Source of the DNA: Fontibacter flavus
Lineage (GTDB): Bacteria > Bacteroidota > Bacteroidia > Cytophagales > Cyclobacteriaceae
DNA: 64,000 nucleotides
Reading direction: 5' to 3'
Assembly: GCF_042432905.1 (NCBI RefSeq)
Contig: NZ_JBHLWI010000028.1
Span: 1 to 64,000 of the forward strand
Positions 42,670 to 51,155 of this stretch are shown here, piece after piece. Position 1 is the first letter of the stretch; each line of letters opens with the position of its first letter. The notes beneath the pieces are model-generated. The model was not told the origin of the DNA. It made no database searches and worked only from the letters and a program-made list of their open reading frames with translations. A program made the position numbers and the translations under genes.

Positions 42670-43998
42670 ATGATTAAGATTGAAGAATTCAGCTTCGGGA
42701 ATTTTTGGTCCTTCAAAGACATGCAGACTTTAAATATGTCTGCGGCTAAGATCAAATCAAAAAACAGTCGATTAGATCTAAGTAATCTTCTTCCGGTAGA
42801 CGAAGACCTGAATTTATTAAAGTCTAAGGCAATCTATGGTGCCAATGCAAGTGGAAAGAGTAATGTAATCAAAGCTTTGGTTACATTTATCAGGATTATT
42901 AAGGAGTCTGTAAAGGAAGATCAGGCCTTATCAATGATTGATGCTTTTCAACTTTCTACAGAGACAGAGCATCAACCCACCTTTTTTCAATTGGTTTTCT
43001 GGACGAAGGATATCCGTTATAGATATGGTTTTGAAGCTGATAGTGATTCCATCAAAAGTGAGTGGTTATTCTCTACGCCCAATAAGAGGGAACAGTCTTT
43101 ATTCTTAAGAGAAAACGACCAAATCTTGGATATTAATCAAACCCATTTTGAGGAAGGGCAAAAAGCCATTGATTTGGCAGGGGGAGATGGTGACGGTCAG
43201 ATTTTTAGAAGTAATTCTCTATTCCTTTCCTCTTTGGCATCTTTTGGCTTTGGAAAGGTTTCAAAGGTTATTGTAAATGCTATTGCTTCCATTTCAATTA
43301 TCAGTGGACTTGGACACCGTGGGATGTATGGTTTGGCAGGCGAATCATTAAATGACAATGTAAAAAAGAATTTCATTTTAGATTTCCTCAAAAAGGCTGA
43401 TTTAGGGATTGAAGACCTTTTGGCAATTGACCTCAAGGGAAGAGACCTTCCTGAAGAGCTCGAGGATGATGTGAAAGAAGATTTAAAGAAAGAATTAATT
43501 GTTGTTTCAAAACGTACCAAGTTCGACGAAAACCTGAAGGCTATTGGGAAAAGCGATTTTGCTTTTGGTTTCCAAGAATCAGAAGGTACCCGAAAGATGT
43601 TTGAACTGAGTCCTTTTATTTATAGAGCATTGAAAGAAGGAAATCCATTGGTCATCGATGAGTTTGATGCTAGGTTTCATCCTTTACTGACTAAGAAAAT
43701 TGTGGAGCTTTTCAATTCGGATTCCAATCACGGTGCCCAATTGATTTTCACTACCCACGACACAAATTTGCTGTCCGCTGATATTTTGAGAAGAGATCAA
43801 ATTGATTTTGTGGAAAAAGATAGATATGGAGCAAGTCATCTTTATACTTTAATAGAGATCAAAGGTGTGAGAAACGACGCCTCTTTTGAAAAGGATTATA
43901 TCCAAGGGAAATATGGAGCGATTCCTTTCCTGGGTGATTTTACCAACATGAATGATTTTGATTATGCCGAAGAAGACAAGAGCTATCAAGGTCACTGA
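42670..43998 (+). CDS. AbiL/RloA-type AAA ATPase
   Basis: A 442-residue ABC/SMC-like ATPase of the AAA_21 kind: Walker A GANASGKSNVIKAL at residues 57-70, an ABC-like signature region (FQESEGTRKMF) near 300, Walker B PLVIDEFDARFH near 335 and the switch His in IFTTHDTNLL. It starts with the typical MIKIEEFSFGNFWSF. Such proteins pair with RloB to form the AbiL abortive-infection system. The RloB-like gene starts inside its 3' end but is truncated, so the system is probably not intact. Confidence 0.82.
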   Translation: MIKIEEFSFGNFWSFKDMQTLNMSAAKIKSKNSRLDLSNLLPVDEDLNLLKSKAIYGANASGKSNVIKALVTFIRIIKESVKEDQALSMIDAFQLSTETEHQPTFFQLVFWTKDIRYRYGFEADSDSIKSEWLFSTPNKREQSLFLRENDQILDINQTHFEEGQKAIDLAGGDGDGQIFRSNSLFLSSLASFGFGKVSKVIVNAIASISIISGLGHRGMYGLAGESLNDNVKKNFILDFLKKADLGIEDLLAIDLKGRDLPEELEDDVKEDLKKELIVVSKRTKFDENLKAIGKSDFAFGFQESEGTRKMFELSPFIYRALKEGNPLVIDEFDARFHPLLTKKIVELFNSDSNHGAQLIFTTHDTNLLSADILRRDQIDFVEKDRYGASHLYTLIEIKGVRNDASFEKDYIQGKYGAIPFLGDFTNMNDFDYAEEDKSYQGH

Positions 43999-44161
43999 TG
44001 AAAAAAAGGCTTGGAACAGAAAATCCAAACCCACAGAATACAAGGTAGAATCTATACCAATGAATAAGACTATTCTGATTGTCTGCGAAGGACAAACAGA
44101 GAAGCTGTATTTTGATGCCTTTCCTGTTTTAGGTGTTCGGGTAGATGCGGTAATGACCTAG
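43964..44161 (+). pseudogene. RloB-like (AbiLii) gene, truncated
   Basis: A 65-residue ORF overlapping the end of the ATPase gene by 35 bp. It keeps the RloB start: a basic leader and ILIVCEGQTEKLYFDAF, the first Toprim-like acidic motif. RloB proteins are normally ~200 residues; here a stop (TAG, 44,159-44,161) comes soon after and the next ~100 bp show no further RloB sequence in any frame, so the 3' two thirds are deleted. Confidence 0.75.
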
Positions 44162-44260
44162 AATACTGGGTGATAAATAGAGTTTAGAAGTTAATGGATT
44201 TATTTATGCTGATATCCAAAAATTAAATAAAAAATTCAGTTTATTGAGACAAAAGGCGGT

Positions 44261-45166
44261 ATGAAAAAAGGAATATATAACCCGAACAACATTGAAAAAT
44301 TCAGTTTTGTTTTAGTATTGTTGAGTGTAGTTATAGATGATTTTACCAAAGAAATGGTGGGTTCAGGCAAAGCTTTGAATTTACCCCAACAGGTTTTTAA
44401 TAAACTGTTACTCAGAACTCGATCAAATTTAGAGGCCTTGATTTGTTTATTGGACGTATACAAAGAGCAGTCCTTTATATTTCATTCTATTTCACATATC
44501 TATAGGACGCTTCTTGTTGATTTTCTTAATTTTTGTTATTTGATGTCATTCTATGATCCTGAAGAGCCAGATTTCTCCTCTTTTAAGAACGAGTACGATT
44601 TCTTCAATAGGGATTATTTAAAATCCCTTTTAGAAATGGATGAAGTGGAGAGATTAATTCCTCAGGAATGCCCAATGTATGATATTGTCAATAAGAGTCA
44701 AGAAAAAAGGGAACAAAACTTAATCCAGTTGAAGACCTATTTTGCCCACTTGTATAGGAATAGCAATATAAATGGTGAAATAAAAACAGCAGAAGAGCTA
44801 AGGGTTAATTCGAAAGATAGCTTGTTTGAAAGTAAAGACGACAGGGCTAATCCAAAGATAGCTATGTTAAGTGAAAAGCGTAAGTTTCGACGTATATTGA
44901 AATCAGACTATAAGGAGTATGCGGATATATTCATCTACTATAAATATTTTACCCAGCAGTATCATTTCTCAGGGCATTCTAACTTACATGCTGGTCAAGA
45001 CTCTTCGGGTGAAAATTACCATAATCTCGTTTGGTGTACATATAGGATGACGGATTTTGTTAAATTACAAATTCAAGAGATTGTGGGAGATAGGAGGTAC
45101 GAAGAAAAAATTCATCAAATACAAACTCAACTGACAGATTGCCTCAAGCCAACAATTCAAGATTAA
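44261..45166 (+). CDS. Uncharacterised helical protein (possible DUF5677/AbiV-like)
   Basis: A 301-residue, strongly helical and acidic protein without signal peptide. I do not recognise a family with certainty. The pattern RTRSNLEALICLLDVYKEQS and FHSISHIYRTLLVDFLNF, with a late HFSGHSNLHAGQ His/Asn cluster, recalls DUF5677 and other HEPN-like proteins that are frequent in defence loci. It sits between the broken AbiL pair and the nuclease-like gene, to which it is convergent with 28 bp between. It may have replaced the missing part of the AbiL locus. Confidence 0.45.
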   Translation: MKKGIYNPNNIEKFSFVLVLLSVVIDDFTKEMVGSGKALNLPQQVFNKLLLRTRSNLEALICLLDVYKEQSFIFHSISHIYRTLLVDFLNFCYLMSFYDPEEPDFSSFKNEYDFFNRDYLKSLLEMDEVERLIPQECPMYDIVNKSQEKREQNLIQLKTYFAHLYRNSNINGEIKTAEELRVNSKDSLFESKDDRANPKIAMLSEKRKFRRILKSDYKEYADIFIYYKYFTQQYHFSGHSNLHAGQDSSGENYHNLVWCTYRMTDFVKLQIQEIVGDRRYEEKIHQIQTQLTDCLKPTIQD

Positions 45167-45194
45167 AGAAGGTTGTAAGTTCGTTTGATCCAAG

Positions 45195-46892
45195 TTAATC
45201 ATATTTCAGTTCAGACTTATTCTGAATTAATTGCCGCCAATAACTAGGGAATACATACGTTCTATAGTGACGGCTTGCGAGTAATCCGATTGACCAAACT
45301 CCTGTCCTAAAAAATGCGAAGCCTTGCTCTGGGCAGTTGTTAAGATATTCAGAAAAAACTATGCGTTTAAAGTCCTCAAAGCTCTCTGGTAATTTAATTC
45401 CGGTTAGGCAGTAGCCTGAATCAGGTAAAGCACATTGGGTCAAGAAAAAACTTTCTGTATCAGATTCAGGAAACCAAAGTGTGAGTTCAACACCGGCAAA
45501 CTCTTTTTCTATGACAAACCGGATCGTATTGTAGAGTTTCGAGTTGTCGAGAATGACAGTCCATTCTGCCAAGCAAGTTAGCAGGGATGAGGATTTATAG
45601 TCATATTCTGCTCTTTTGGAATAATTCACTTCGAGTTCGATCAGTTCTTCATGATTGTTGCTGAACAGTGGAGCTATGTTCATCAGTCGCTTTCCGTCCA
45701 ATATACCTTTGATCAATCCAACTAATAGTGCTTCTATAGCCTCAATTCTATCAGACTTATGTAATAATAGAAATGTAAGATTTATTTCGATGATTTGATC
45801 ATCGAGTCTTGGGTTATAGGCGATTTTGTTATTGTTAAAAATTTCGATGACTCCAGTAATACATTGAGACACTCTTATTGATAAAAGTCGGGCTAATTGT
45901 TCGTTTTTTTCTTTGAAAATTTCATAAAGAAGGAATGATTCTAATCCTATTAGTGCAAGAATTCCTAAGTGTTCATAGACGATCAAGTTATACGTAACAG
46001 GATCGATACTGTGTCGGTAAAAACCATCCTTAATTTGGCACACCGGAATGATTTTTGACAAATAGTATTCGTTGACTTGAAGTTTAAATGTCAATAGATC
46101 GATGAAAAGTAGTGACTGTTCATCTTTAAAGGGTATCTTTTTGTCAGTTAAATATTTCCATACTCTCAGAATTGTAATTTCTGAAGCTTTTATCGCCAAT
46201 CTACTGTCATTTTCCTTTTTACAATATGAAAAAATAATTCCAAGTACTAGTTTGATTTTTTTTAAGTTTTTTATCCGAGTGTTTTTTTTCTTCTGATATT
46301 TAATTTTGTCTATCAACGAGTCTATCAATCTTACGTAGTCAGACAAGTCATATTCAGGGTTGTAAATATTAATAATTGTTTTTCTTAACAACACTCGAGC
46401 TTCATCTGAAAACAATCTTTCACTTATAAGTGAAGAAAAAACCATATTTACGATTGTTTCCAGTTGCCAAATTTCAAATTCGAAATTTGGATATTCCTTG
46501 GTAAAGCCAGCCCAGTTTTGTTGAATGGCCGGATCGTTGATTCCGTTATGAGCAATAATTATCTTGACTGGTAAACTTGAATGTGCTTTAGGAATGTTGT
46601 TTTTGACGAAAACCGATACAATTTCTCTCAGGGATGGCTCTAGTGATTGTTCTGTTCCATGCCAGTTTTTCCTATCCAGGTTTCCTTGCTTTACGGTGAT
46701 TAAAAATACCTTCTTCTTGTTATCTTCAGGGTCCTTCCCAACTGCATATATATCCACACCGTATTGTCGCACTCCCTTTTTAGGAGGAAATGTCACTTCA
46801 AATCCTTTTTCTCGTAAAAGCTCTTCCATAAGTGAGTCGAGCTCCTTTTCTTCCTTCAAAGAAGCAATATAATCAGTCAATATTAATTTCAT
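45195..46892 (-). CDS. Restriction-endonuclease-like protein with long C-terminal domain
   Basis: A 565-residue protein. The first ~130 residues have the order of a PD-(D/E)xK nuclease: helix MEELLREKGFEVTFPPKKG, strand QYGVDIYAVG with an Asp, then KKKVFLITVKQGN (xVK with the final Lys), close to Mrr-type enzymes although the middle acidic residue is replaced by Thr. The remaining ~430 residues are helical and unlike any family I know. It overlaps the end of the upstream 645-residue gene by 20 bp, so the two are co-translated. Nuclease activity against foreign DNA is inferred from the motif order and the location. Confidence 0.6.
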   Translation of the reverse strand: MKLILTDYIASLKEEKELDSLMEELLREKGFEVTFPPKKGVRQYGVDIYAVGKDPEDNKKKVFLITVKQGNLDRKNWHGTEQSLEPSLREIVSVFVKNNIPKAHSSLPVKIIIAHNGINDPAIQQNWAGFTKEYPNFEFEIWQLETIVNMVFSSLISERLFSDEARVLLRKTIINIYNPEYDLSDYVRLIDSLIDKIKYQKKKNTRIKNLKKIKLVLGIIFSYCKKENDSRLAIKASEITILRVWKYLTDKKIPFKDEQSLLFIDLLTFKLQVNEYYLSKIIPVCQIKDGFYRHSIDPVTYNLIVYEHLGILALIGLESFLLYEIFKEKNEQLARLLSIRVSQCITGVIEIFNNNKIAYNPRLDDQIIEINLTFLLLHKSDRIEAIEALLVGLIKGILDGKRLMNIAPLFSNNHEELIELEVNYSKRAEYDYKSSSLLTCLAEWTVILDNSKLYNTIRFVIEKEFAGVELTLWFPESDTESFFLTQCALPDSGYCLTGIKLPESFEDFKRIVFSEYLNNCPEQGFAFFRTGVWSIGLLASRHYRTYVFPSYWRQLIQNKSELKYD

Positions 46893-48810
46893 CTTTCCTA
46901 AGTAGTTGCATTTCTCTTCTTATAGACTCTTGGTAAACGGGGCTGAGGATTTCTCCGGAGGGAAACTCCATTTCATATGAAATCTTTCCCATATCGGAAG
47001 CTTCGTGTTTAGATACTCCCTGTCTTCTAATAGCCCAGCGATGAGCATTTACCTGAGTTTCTTTAGCAAAATTTAGAAAGCTATTTTCTCTCTTAGGTAT
47101 ACTGCCAAACTGCTTCTTTTCATAAAATCTTCTTAATTGTACAAGTTTAGAGTTAGGTCTGATTTCCTTTAATCCGTCTATTTGGTCTAGGCTTTTAAAA
47201 TAAGCTTCATATTCCTTTAGTGTTGACTGGAAGATTGATTTAGCAAATTTATTTAGAGACTTATTTTTAAGTTCTTCTTTTATGATTTTTAAGGTGCTTC
47301 TATAGTTATATACGAGGTAATCTGAAAGTAGAAAAGTAAAATTATTAGTTAAATGATCTTCTTTCGTTTGTATCGACTTTATCAAAGACAGCAATGAATG
47401 TTGTAATGGTTTTTGACTATAAATGTAGCCTACCATTTTTCCCCCAATGTAGATCAATTCCGCTTTGCGGTAGTTTTGAAATACATCTTTCGGCATCTGA
47501 AATATTTGCTCACTCATTGATAATGCAGAGATTTGAAGGATAGCCTTGTGGATAAGGGGGTTGTCTGAGTTAAGCCAAGAGATAAAATAAGTTCTAAATA
47601 GGCTGGGATCTTTTTCTGCTATATTTCTAAATGCGTCTTTTAAAAAGTGACTTCCTCCTAGGTTACTAATCCTTGAATGCAATAGCTCATATGCAAAATT
47701 GGTGTCCTTTTCAATTACGCCCGAAAGTAGTGTTTGTTGCCATCCCGTTAGATCTTTATCTCCTACTTTAATTATAGACATTACTGTATTTTTGTACCAA
47801 CACATATCTACTATTTCCTCGTTGTGGAATAGTAGATCAACTGCAGCTAGATAAATGTTAATGTCGTTCGAATTTAAAACTGATGTGACATATTCAAGTA
47901 CATCTCTTGATAAATATCTGAACCTTGAGCAGAGGCGTATAAATCCTTCTGCCTTAAGTGAGCCAGAATTTCTTTTTTCAGTTATATAGGTGAAATAGTC
48001 ATTTCGTTCAGTGTTTTCCTGCCTTAAAGTTGAGCCAATGGCATGTAAGATTTCATAGGTTGAATCGTCAGATACATTTTCAGCAAATAGGTCTATGTAA
48101 TATTGTAGATTTTTCTCCTGCCTTGCTCGTAGCCCTTGCATAATGGCAGGTAGGAATTGTTTAGAATACTGGTTTGTCAGTATCTTTGGAATTTCATCTT
48201 CAAAGTTCTTTGTATCTTCTGTGCTATAGGTTGCCCATTCTTTGATAGATTTTCCAATTGATTGTAGAGCCATATCTCTTTCATTGTTTTTTACAATTTC
48301 GCCAATCCAATGCCCTAACTCCGCAATTTGTAATTCTGAAAAAGGTAATAGATTTGAAAGGAAAAAGATTGAAGTCCAGTCGCGAGAGTCAGAGTTATTT
48401 GAAAGTTTTCTCCAAGACATACCTCCCGTCCTTATCAAGTATGAGGAAATTGAGAATCCCAATTCTTCTCTAACCAGTACACTAGTGGTACTCATGCTGT
48501 CAACTTTCAGTAGATTATCAATCTGTTGTTTCGACTGAAATTTAATGATAGATTCTTTTAGTACTATATGGATGTACAGGTACAAAAAGATGTCTAGGTC
48601 GGTTTCTTGATCACTCGGCTCAGAAAGGAGGTTTTTTAGTTCCTTTTGGTCACATACCCAATAGTATAGGTCATTGCTTTGAACTTTACTTTTTGGCTTT
48701 ATAGAATTAAAAGATTGAGATAGAATATCTGCTAGCTCACTAGAGTAATGTAGTAGGCTAATCGTATCAATTAAGGTAAAAATCCGTTGATAGTTGATAT
48801 TTCTCAACAT
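46873..48810 (-). CDS. Large helical-repeat protein, partner of the nuclease-like gene
   Basis: A 645-residue protein predicted to be nearly all helical, with repeating ~35-residue units (for example LEYVTSVLNSNDINIYLAAV and FRTYFISWLNSDNPLIHKAI) that resemble HEAT/ARM solenoids. The end (KISYEMEFPSGEILSPVYQE) is different. No enzymatic motif is seen. Co-translation with a nuclease-like protein suggests a sensor or scaffold. No known system with this pair comes to mind. Confidence 0.55.
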   Translation of the reverse strand: MLRNINYQRIFTLIDTISLLHYSSELADILSQSFNSIKPKSKVQSNDLYYWVCDQKELKNLLSEPSDQETDLDIFLYLYIHIVLKESIIKFQSKQQIDNLLKVDSMSTTSVLVREELGFSISSYLIRTGGMSWRKLSNNSDSRDWTSIFFLSNLLPFSELQIAELGHWIGEIVKNNERDMALQSIGKSIKEWATYSTEDTKNFEDEIPKILTNQYSKQFLPAIMQGLRARQEKNLQYYIDLFAENVSDDSTYEILHAIGSTLRQENTERNDYFTYITEKRNSGSLKAEGFIRLCSRFRYLSRDVLEYVTSVLNSNDINIYLAAVDLLFHNEEIVDMCWYKNTVMSIIKVGDKDLTGWQQTLLSGVIEKDTNFAYELLHSRISNLGGSHFLKDAFRNIAEKDPSLFRTYFISWLNSDNPLIHKAILQISALSMSEQIFQMPKDVFQNYRKAELIYIGGKMVGYIYSQKPLQHSLLSLIKSIQTKEDHLTNNFTFLLSDYLVYNYRSTLKIIKEELKNKSLNKFAKSIFQSTLKEYEAYFKSLDQIDGLKEIRPNSKLVQLRRFYEKKQFGSIPKRENSFLNFAKETQVNAHRWAIRRQGVSKHEASDMGKISYEMEFPSGEILSPVYQESIRREMQLLRKDEINID

Positions 48811-48843
48811 TTTCTATTTGATTTGAGAGGTTTGCTTCAAGTT

Positions 48844-48866
48844 CTGAATAAATATTTTGTATTCAG
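48844..48866. promoter_or_regulatory. Inverted repeat upstream of the helical-repeat/nuclease pair
   Basis: CTGAATA (48844-48850) and TATTCAG (48860-48866) are perfect inverted arms with a 9-bp centre, 34-56 bp before the start of the 645-residue gene. It could be an operator for the XRE protein encoded just upstream. Confidence 0.45.
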
Positions 48867-48986
48867 TTAATTGCTATTACTTTACCAAGTTAAAGCTCTC
48901 AATATAAGAAAGAAACTCCTTTGATAATTTAAAGGAAAGGTTCAACAATTACTTTTTTCATTTTTTAATATAATTAAAATCACTTC

Positions 48987-49388
48987 CTATTTTATCAACC
49001 TTTCCAACTTCGCCATCATCTCATCCTTCTCCTTCAACATCCGCTCATACAAAGCAATCTTCTCCTCATGGAGTTGAATAAGTTTTTCTACTGGATCAAT
49101 GTTGAAAATTGCTCCTGAATTACCAATAAATGCCTCTTTATTGAAGGTGTTAGATATCACATTAACCGCCTGCTCCTCATCAAAATTCTGAATGGCCTCT
49201 ACAGGAATCCGGAGGATTTCAGAAACCTGCTTTAAAATATCCTCTTCAATGATTTCCCGCTGTTCCAATAGCGATATCTTCTTCTGAGACCAATCTTCAC
49301 CAAGCTCATGGGCTAGGACTTCTTGCTTGATGCCAAGCATCTCTCTAAAGCGTTTAACATTTCTGCCTTGATGAATATTCTTTTGCAT
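48987..49388 (-). CDS. XRE-family regulator with C-terminal coiled coil
   Basis: A 133-residue protein: HTH at residues ~8-65 (NVKRFREMLGIKQEVLAHEL, WSQKKISLLEQREII) and a C-terminal helix with heptads (IQLHEEKIALYERMLKEKDE) likely to dimerise. This architecture is common among Bacteroidota regulators beside mobile or defence genes. The start at 49,388 is chosen over 49,457, whose extra 23 residues read as non-coding. It points towards the helical-repeat/nuclease pair 176 bp away. Confidence 0.75.
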   Translation of the reverse strand: MQKNIHQGRNVKRFREMLGIKQEVLAHELGEDWSQKKISLLEQREIIEEDILKQVSEILRIPVEAIQNFDEEQAVNVISNTFNKEAFIGNSGAIFNIDPVEKLIQLHEEKIALYERMLKEKDEMMAKLERLIK

Positions 49389-49570
49389 GGGTTTTTTTAA
49401 AGATTGATCTGTTTTTAAAACTATACACAATTTAGCAAAAATCTGTTTATCTACCATCAGAAGTTTAGTAGGAAGTCAGGATTTTAGCTGATTTGAATAA
49501 TTTATCCCCATTCAGAATACCATATTCCCGACCCATTGTTGAATTTTGAGAAGCTTTGATAGTCAAGGCA

Positions 49571-49606
49571 GTAGAATTTTTATTTGTTGAAATTCAATAA
49601 TTCTAC
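49571..49606. promoter_or_regulatory. Inverted repeat upstream of the three-gene HEPN unit
   Basis: GTAGAATT (49571-49578) and AATTCTAC (49599-49606) are perfect 8-bp inverted arms 20 bp apart, 25-60 bp before the start at 49,631 and in the divergent gap shared with the XRE gene. Confidence 0.45.
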
Positions 49607-49630
49607 ATGACTATTTGAATAATAAAAACA

Positions 49631-50800
49631 ATGGAATTAAGAGAAATATTAGATCAGCAAGCGATGATAGATCCATTTGGTGAGCTAACACGGTTATTTT
49701 CTGAAGTGATGAACTTACAATCTTGGAAGAAGGAGCTTCGAAAACTGGAAGTTGGAATTCATTGCGAAAAGAAAACTTGGATGGGTAAAAAGGAAAAAAA
49801 TCATCAAAAGGTAATGAGAGAATTTGAGAAAATGATTGCAGTTGCTTCTCTCTTAAGTGTGTCAATGGAGGATTTTTTTGAGGTTAAAAAATTAAAGATC
49901 AAGGATATCTTGCTTCGAGATCCAATAGAAAAAACATTTCAATGGGTTGATTTTCCCCAACACCTCATTGAAAATGAAATTAAAAATCCAATAGAAGCAC
50001 TTTATCAAAGTTTCTATGCTTATGATCTTAGTGATTATATTCAATTACTAAGACAATGGTCTACAATTTCTTTATCTCAATGTTCAGTTGAAAATTTCAA
50101 ATTCGGGGATTTCATTCCTGATTTTAAAAAAGAGCTTACATTTAAATCTATCTATAAAATTTTGGAATGTTGCCACCTTTTGATGGTCCGCAATGCCAAA
50201 GTATCTTCAAAAGATAAGAAAAGAAGGATCAGGTCAATTGCTAAAACTAAAGTTGAAGATGCAATAAGCTTTATTGGTTATTTTTTCTACTTCGAAGATC
50301 TATCTTTTTGGAGGGCTTTCATTGAGACTTTAAAGGTAGGATACTATGACAAAAAACCAGTTTGGCTTGGGCCTAACCCCCAAATGTTTTTATTCAGTGT
50401 CCAACAGTTTAAGGATCTTATTGCGCATTTAGAATCGCTTCATTTATATTATCAAGATTACAGTTTTGATTTCCCATCAAAACTCAGATTAAATGATTTT
50501 TGTCCTCCTGAAATTGAAGATCTAAATGCTTATCTCAGTCAATATCCAAAGCTTTTACCTTTGAATTTATCTGAAGATGAACTACTGAACCCCATAAAGA
50601 CAATTAATGATCTTTTTGAAATTCAAAGGAAAGAAAATTGGATAAAATTTATTGGTGAATGTGCTATGGAATGTTTGGGTCACTTTAATGCCGCAGAATC
50701 ACTTTACTCAAATAAAGTGCATGAAGACTTGATGGCTCTATTAAAGGCTATTGAGGGAAGTCATTTAATTCAGATCAGAGAATCTAAAGACAAACTTTGA
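49631..50800 (+). CDS. Uncharacterised protein, first gene of a three-gene unit
   Basis: A 389-residue soluble protein, helical and rich in Lys, Glu, Phe and Leu. I recognise no family. A basic segment near residues 45-65 (CEKKTWMGKKEKNHQKVMRE) and another near 190 (SSKDKKRRIRSIAKT) could bind nucleic acid. The next gene starts 4 bp after its stop. Base composition (AT-rich, ~31 percent GC) is lower than in the core genes, as in the rest of the island. Confidence 0.5.
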   Translation: MELREILDQQAMIDPFGELTRLFSEVMNLQSWKKELRKLEVGIHCEKKTWMGKKEKNHQKVMREFEKMIAVASLLSVSMEDFFEVKKLKIKDILLRDPIEKTFQWVDFPQHLIENEIKNPIEALYQSFYAYDLSDYIQLLRQWSTISLSQCSVENFKFGDFIPDFKKELTFKSIYKILECCHLLMVRNAKVSSKDKKRRIRSIAKTKVEDAISFIGYFFYFEDLSFWRAFIETLKVGYYDKKPVWLGPNPQMFLFSVQQFKDLIAHLESLHLYYQDYSFDFPSKLRLNDFCPPEIEDLNAYLSQYPKLLPLNLSEDELLNPIKTINDLFEIQRKENWIKFIGECAMECLGHFNAAESLYSNKVHEDLMALLKAIEGSHLIQIRESKDKL

Positions 50801-50804
50801 AAAG

Positions 50805-51155
50805 ATGAAAAAGGAAAATATAATTATTGAGCTGATTTTTCAAGACTTGAGATACTTTCAAGTATTGCAAACAACCGGAAGAACCACATATTTAGATTTT
50901 AGCAGATATGGTATGCTTGAGCTAATTCTTAAAGTTTGGGAAAAAGACCAAGAACTAGACGTCTACGATGTTGCAAAAACATACATGGAGTATATACGAT
51001 CTGTCAAATATGAGCCATTTGCATATTTTGGTGATCATCTAAAACCAATTGCTTTGAATTGTTATGAAGCACTTGTAAAGAGAATCAAATTTCTAGATGA
51101 TAATCCAGAATTCAAGTATTGTTCTGAAGCAGATATAACAAGATATTCTAAATGA
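50805..51155 (+). CDS. Small uncharacterised protein, second gene of the unit
   Basis: A 116-residue protein, helical and slightly acidic to neutral, with RTTYLDFSRYGMLELILKVW and ADITRYSK at the end. It has no known motif. It begins 4 bp after the first gene and overlaps the HEPN gene by ATGA at 51,152, so all three are expressed together. Its size and coupling would fit an antitoxin or adaptor; this is speculative. Confidence 0.5.
   Translation: MKKENIIIELIFQDLRYFQVLQTTGRTTYLDFSRYGMLELILKVWEKDQELDVYDVAKTYMEYIRSVKYEPFAYFGDHLKPIALNCYEALVKRIKFLDDNPEFKYCSEADITRYSK

Noticed and set aside
43952..43966. Earlier start for the RloB fragment
   Set aside because: ATG at 43,964 gives the usual basic MPKK start; the upstream codons read the ATPase gene in another frame.
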